A DNA stretch of 8,945 nt from Bacteroidota bacterium (GTDB taxonomy: Bacteria; Bacteroidota; Bacteroidia; Bacteroidales; VadinHA17): positions 1 to 8,945 of the forward strand of contig SBFZ01000032.1 in the NCBI GenBank assembly GCA_006227095.1. Direction: 5' to 3'. The notes beneath the pieces are model-generated. The model was not told where the DNA came from, searched no databases, and saw nothing but the letters and a program-made list of their open reading frames with translations. Shown here in pieces: positions 7,072 through 8,945 of this stretch. Numbering within the stretch: position 1 is the stretch's first letter; every line of letters begins with the position of its first letter. Position numbers and translations under genes: made by a program.

Positions 7072-7166
7072 ATGCAGCATTCACGCATCTGTGCCGTCAT
7101 TGAATTGAAGAGTTCAAATACGTGGGTGCAGCGTCAAACATACACAAACCGGATCTTTACTTGAAG

Positions 7167-7742
7167 ATGGAAAATGTTGAAGCAGCATTCAGGAACATCC
7201 ACCAGGACCTGATTGACGGATGTCGGGCAGGTGACCAGAAGGCACAGTTCCAGGTTTACAAGCTTTACTACAAAGCGATGTACAACACAAGCCTGCGTAT
7301 TGTGAGCGACGAGATGGAAGCTGAGGATGTGATGCAGGAAGCGTTCCTCTCAGCTTTCGAGAAGATAAACACCTATTCAGGTACCGTCAGTTTCGGTGCC
7401 TGGCTGAAGCGGATAGTGGTCAACAGGTCACTTGACGTCCTGGGCAAAAGGAAAGCGATCTTTGAAGATATTGAACATCACGCAGGAATCCGCGACGACA
7501 GCAGCGAAGACGCAGCCTACCGCGAAGACCTGGAACTGAAGGTCGAAGAGGTAAAGGCCGCCATCGAGAGGCTGCCCGAAGGATACCGCGTGATACTCTC
7601 CCTCTATCTCATTGAAGGATATGACCACGATGAGATAGCGGAGATGCTCAACATTTCAAGCAGCACCTCGAGATCACAGCTCTCAAGGGCAAAGCAGAAA
7701 CTGGTGAGTGAACTTAAAAACAGAAAAATCTACGAAGCATGA
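7167..7742 (+). CDS. ECF-type RNA polymerase sigma-70 factor
   Basis: A 191-residue alternative sigma factor of the extracytoplasmic-function group, which redirects RNA polymerase to a small regulon when released from its inhibitor. Region 2 spans about residues 14-96, with AQFQVYKLYYKAMYN, the core-binding and -10-reading helices EAEDVMQEAFLSAFE and GAWLKRIVVNRSLD. An acidic linker (100-121) follows. Region 4 spans about 122-183, with AIERLPEGYRVILSLY and a helix-turn-helix (about 153-177: DEIAEMLNIS then SRSQLSRAKQKL) that reads the -35 element. Regions 1.1 and 3 are absent, as expected for ECF sigmas. The frame can start at a GTG at 7122, but the ATG at 7167 gives the usual N-terminal length and is preferred; neither has a clear ribosome site. 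Its stop overlaps the next start as ATGA, so translation is probably coupled to the candidate anti-sigma gene. Target promoters are unknown. Confidence 0.93.
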   Translation: MENVEAAFRNIHQDLIDGCRAGDQKAQFQVYKLYYKAMYNTSLRIVSDEMEAEDVMQEAFLSAFEKINTYSGTVSFGAWLKRIVVNRSLDVLGKRKAIFEDIEHHAGIRDDSSEDAAYREDLELKVEEVKAAIERLPEGYRVILSLYLIEGYDHDEIAEMLNISSSTSRSQLSRAKQKLVSELKNRKIYEA

Positions 7743-8302
7743 ATACAATAGAGGACATAATCAAAAGAGGCAGAAGCGAGTTTGACGACAGGGAACCGTC
7801 TGACGGACACTTCGAAAGGTTCAGCTTCAGGCTGGCCACCAGGCTTCATGCCGTAAAGGCAAAGAGAAGCATCGTCCCTTACCTGCTCAAGGCAGCAGTG
7901 GTGACTTTGCTGGTTACCCTCTCCTCTCTCTGGACTTTTGACCACTTCGTCAGGCCCAACCTGAAAACAAAAATGACCCTGAGCGAAGTCTCCCCGGAAT
8001 ACCGCGAGGTTGAGAGATATTATGTCACACAGGTAAACCTCATGGAAAATGAGTTCACCTCACTCGAAATTTCCACCCCTGAGCAGAAGGAAGCACTTAT
8101 GAAGGAGATGGCTTCAATGGATTCAGTTTACGTTGAACTGCAGAAGGAACTCAGGGCCAATCCCAGTGACCAGCGCATCATCGATGCCATGATCACTCAT
8201 TACCAGACCAAAATAGAAGTGATGAGCTACATTCTCTCCCAGCTCAAAGAGATAAAAGCAGAAACCGTTAATCCAGTCAGCCATGAAAAAGTTATTTACT
8301 AA
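7739..8302 (+). CDS. Single-pass membrane protein, probable anti-sigma factor
   Basis: A 187-residue protein with a cytoplasmic N-terminus of about 45 residues containing EPSDGHFERF (19-28), one transmembrane helix (about 48-66) following positive residues KAKR, and an extracytoplasmic region of about 120 residues. The latter is rich in Glu, Lys and Gln and likely helical or coiled coil (about 85-175). This topology and a start overlapping the ECF sigma stop by 4 nt are typical of an anti-sigma factor that holds the sigma at the membrane. No cysteine is present and no HxxxCxxC zinc motif, so it does not belong to the ZAS anti-sigma class. The EPSDGHFERF-type segment recurs, from memory, in Bacteroidota proteins next to ECF sigmas, but I cannot confirm this by search. 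The gene ends 20 nt inside the next gene. The role is inferred from topology and context, not from a recognised domain. Confidence 0.75.
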   Translation: MNTIEDIIKRGRSEFDDREPSDGHFERFSFRLATRLHAVKAKRSIVPYLLKAAVVTLLVTLSSLWTFDHFVRPNLKTKMTLSEVSPEYREVERYYVTQVNLMENEFTSLEISTPEQKEALMKEMASMDSVYVELQKELRANPSDQRIIDAMITHYQTKIEVMSYILSQLKEIKAETVNPVSHEKVIY

Positions 8303-8945
8303 CAGGCGGGTAACACTCCTCGCAGTATTACTCTGCACAGTAGCACTCTCTGCATCAGCAGAAGAGGTAAAGAAGGAGTTCCACAGGGAAATGGTTCCCG
8401 GAGACAACTCCACCCTGACAGTCATCAACAAGTTCGGCACCGTGGTCACCGAGACCTGGGACCAGAACAATGTTGTCATCGATGTAACCGTGAAAGTAGA
8501 AAATGCTTCCGCAGAACGTGCCAGGAAGTTGCTTGACATGATCACCGTTGAGTTCACCGAAGAGGGAGGAAACCTGAAGGCAGAAACCATCTTCAGTGAC
8601 GACTTCTCGTCAATAAGCTGGAAGGGATCAAACAACAACTTCAGCGTCAACTACAACATCAAGATGCCTGCACGGGTCAACCTGGATGTGACCAACAAGT
8701 ACGGAAATACTGTACTGGATGAGCATGCAGGACTGACGACGGTCAACGTGAAGTACGGTGACCTTACGATAGGCAAGCTTACGAGGGGTAATGTCAAGCC
8801 GCTGAACACAATTGTCATAGCCTATGGAAAGGCTACTGTATATGAGCTCGGATGGGCTGAGATCAATGCACGCTACATCGGGATGTTCAGCATTGAGAAA
8901 GCCACTGCGCTGCTCGTTGACAGCAAGTATTCAAAGGTATCGGTA
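8283..8945 (+). CDS. Secreted beta-repeat protein (DUF4097/adhesin-like), 3' end beyond window
   Basis: An open frame of 221 codons runs from the ATG at 8283 to the last base without a stop, so the gene is truncated by the window edge. It begins with a signal peptide: MKK, two arginines, a hydrophobic core, and ASA before E27. From about residue 40 it consists of short beta-strand turns, each carrying an aromatic-glycine step: NKFG 49-52, NKYG 138-141, VKYG 156-159, IAYG 179-182, RYIG 197-200 and SKYS 214-217. The last five are spaced 17-23 residues apart, the pattern expected of a parallel beta-solenoid as in DUF4097 or head-GIN domain proteins of Bacteroidota. A mixed region (about 75-130) sits between. 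No catalytic motif is seen. It starts 20 nt inside the anti-sigma candidate, which implies coupled translation and a shared job, such as an envelope sensor, scaffold or stress-response output. Coding status is strong; function is unknown. Confidence 0.85.
   Translation, partial: MKKLFTNRRVTLLAVLLCTVALSASAEEVKKEFHREMVPGDNSTLTVINKFGTVVTETWDQNNVVIDVTVKVENASAERARKLLDMITVEFTEEGGNLKAETIFSDDFSSISWKGSNNNFSVNYNIKMPARVNLDVTNKYGNTVLDEHAGLTTVNVKYGDLTIGKLTRGNVKPLNTIVIAYGKATVYELGWAEINARYIGMFSIEKATALLVDSKYSKVSV

Noticed and set aside
7122..7166. GTG start for the sigma factor
   Set aside because: It would add 15 residues not expected before region 2; the ATG at 7167 fits normal ECF length. Not fully excluded.
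8123..8650. 175-codon minus-strand open frame over the end of the operon
   Set aside because: It opposes the anti-sigma candidate and the signal-peptide-bearing beta-repeat gene, both of which have better features; no motif supports the minus strand.
1..8945. CRISPR arrays, insertion sequences, tRNA genes, toxin-antitoxin or phage genes
   Set aside because: No repeat-spacer pattern, transposase motif, tRNA-like cloverleaf or phage protein was seen on either strand; codon use looks uniform across the window.

Overview
The window reads as chromosomal DNA of a member of the Bacteroidota, probably an environmental or anaerobic Bacteroidales/Marinilabiliales-type lineage (phylum-level inference). 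The basis is threefold: near-perfect copies of the Bacteroidota promoter element TAnnTTTG upstream of genes, few Shine-Dalgarno sequences, and family content typical of the phylum (a eukaryote-like RocD, a stand-alone trmD, envelope lipoproteins with short lipoboxes, and an ECF sigma factor followed by a single-span regulator and a beta-repeat secreted protein). There are no rRNA or tRNA genes, insertion sequences, CRISPR arrays or phage genes. It looks like ordinary core plus envelope gene content.

Layout, left to right. Bases 1-126 are a leader with no identifiable gene. 127-1818 (+) encodes a predicted lipoprotein amidohydrolase of the YtcJ/Amidohydro_3 type. It meets a convergent gene end to end: 1819-2154 (-) encodes a two-repeat YegP/DUF1508 protein driven by a well-matched Bacteroidota promoter at 2229-2196. 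Divergent from that, trmD (2241-2924, tRNA m1G37 methyltransferase) is followed 76 nt later by rocD (3001-4212, ornithine aminotransferase). A strong 9-bp hairpin follows rocD. After a 228-nt non-coding stretch comes a two-gene envelope unit: an M28 zinc aminopeptidase-like lipoprotein with a C-terminal PDZ domain (4441-6207) and, 20 nt later, a five-helix membrane protein of unknown function (6228-7034).

The right end (7167-8945) is a tightly packed three-gene unit: an ECF sigma-70 factor, a single-pass membrane protein overlapping it by ATGA (probable anti-sigma factor), and a signal-peptide-bearing protein made of repeated short beta-strand turns. The third gene starts inside the second gene by 20 nt and runs off the window. 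It is open to the last base, so it is easily missed by an ORF search that requires a stop codon. This is the most interesting part of the window: a plausible trans-envelope signalling module in which the anti-sigma candidate has no zinc-binding ZAS motif. Similar gene orders occur in other Bacteroidota, so it is under-described rather than certainly new.

The genes do not form one pathway. They are a chain of independent short transcription units: translation fidelity (trmD), arginine/ornithine catabolism (rocD), peptide or amide hydrolysis at the envelope (amidohydrolase, M28), and envelope-linked transcription control.
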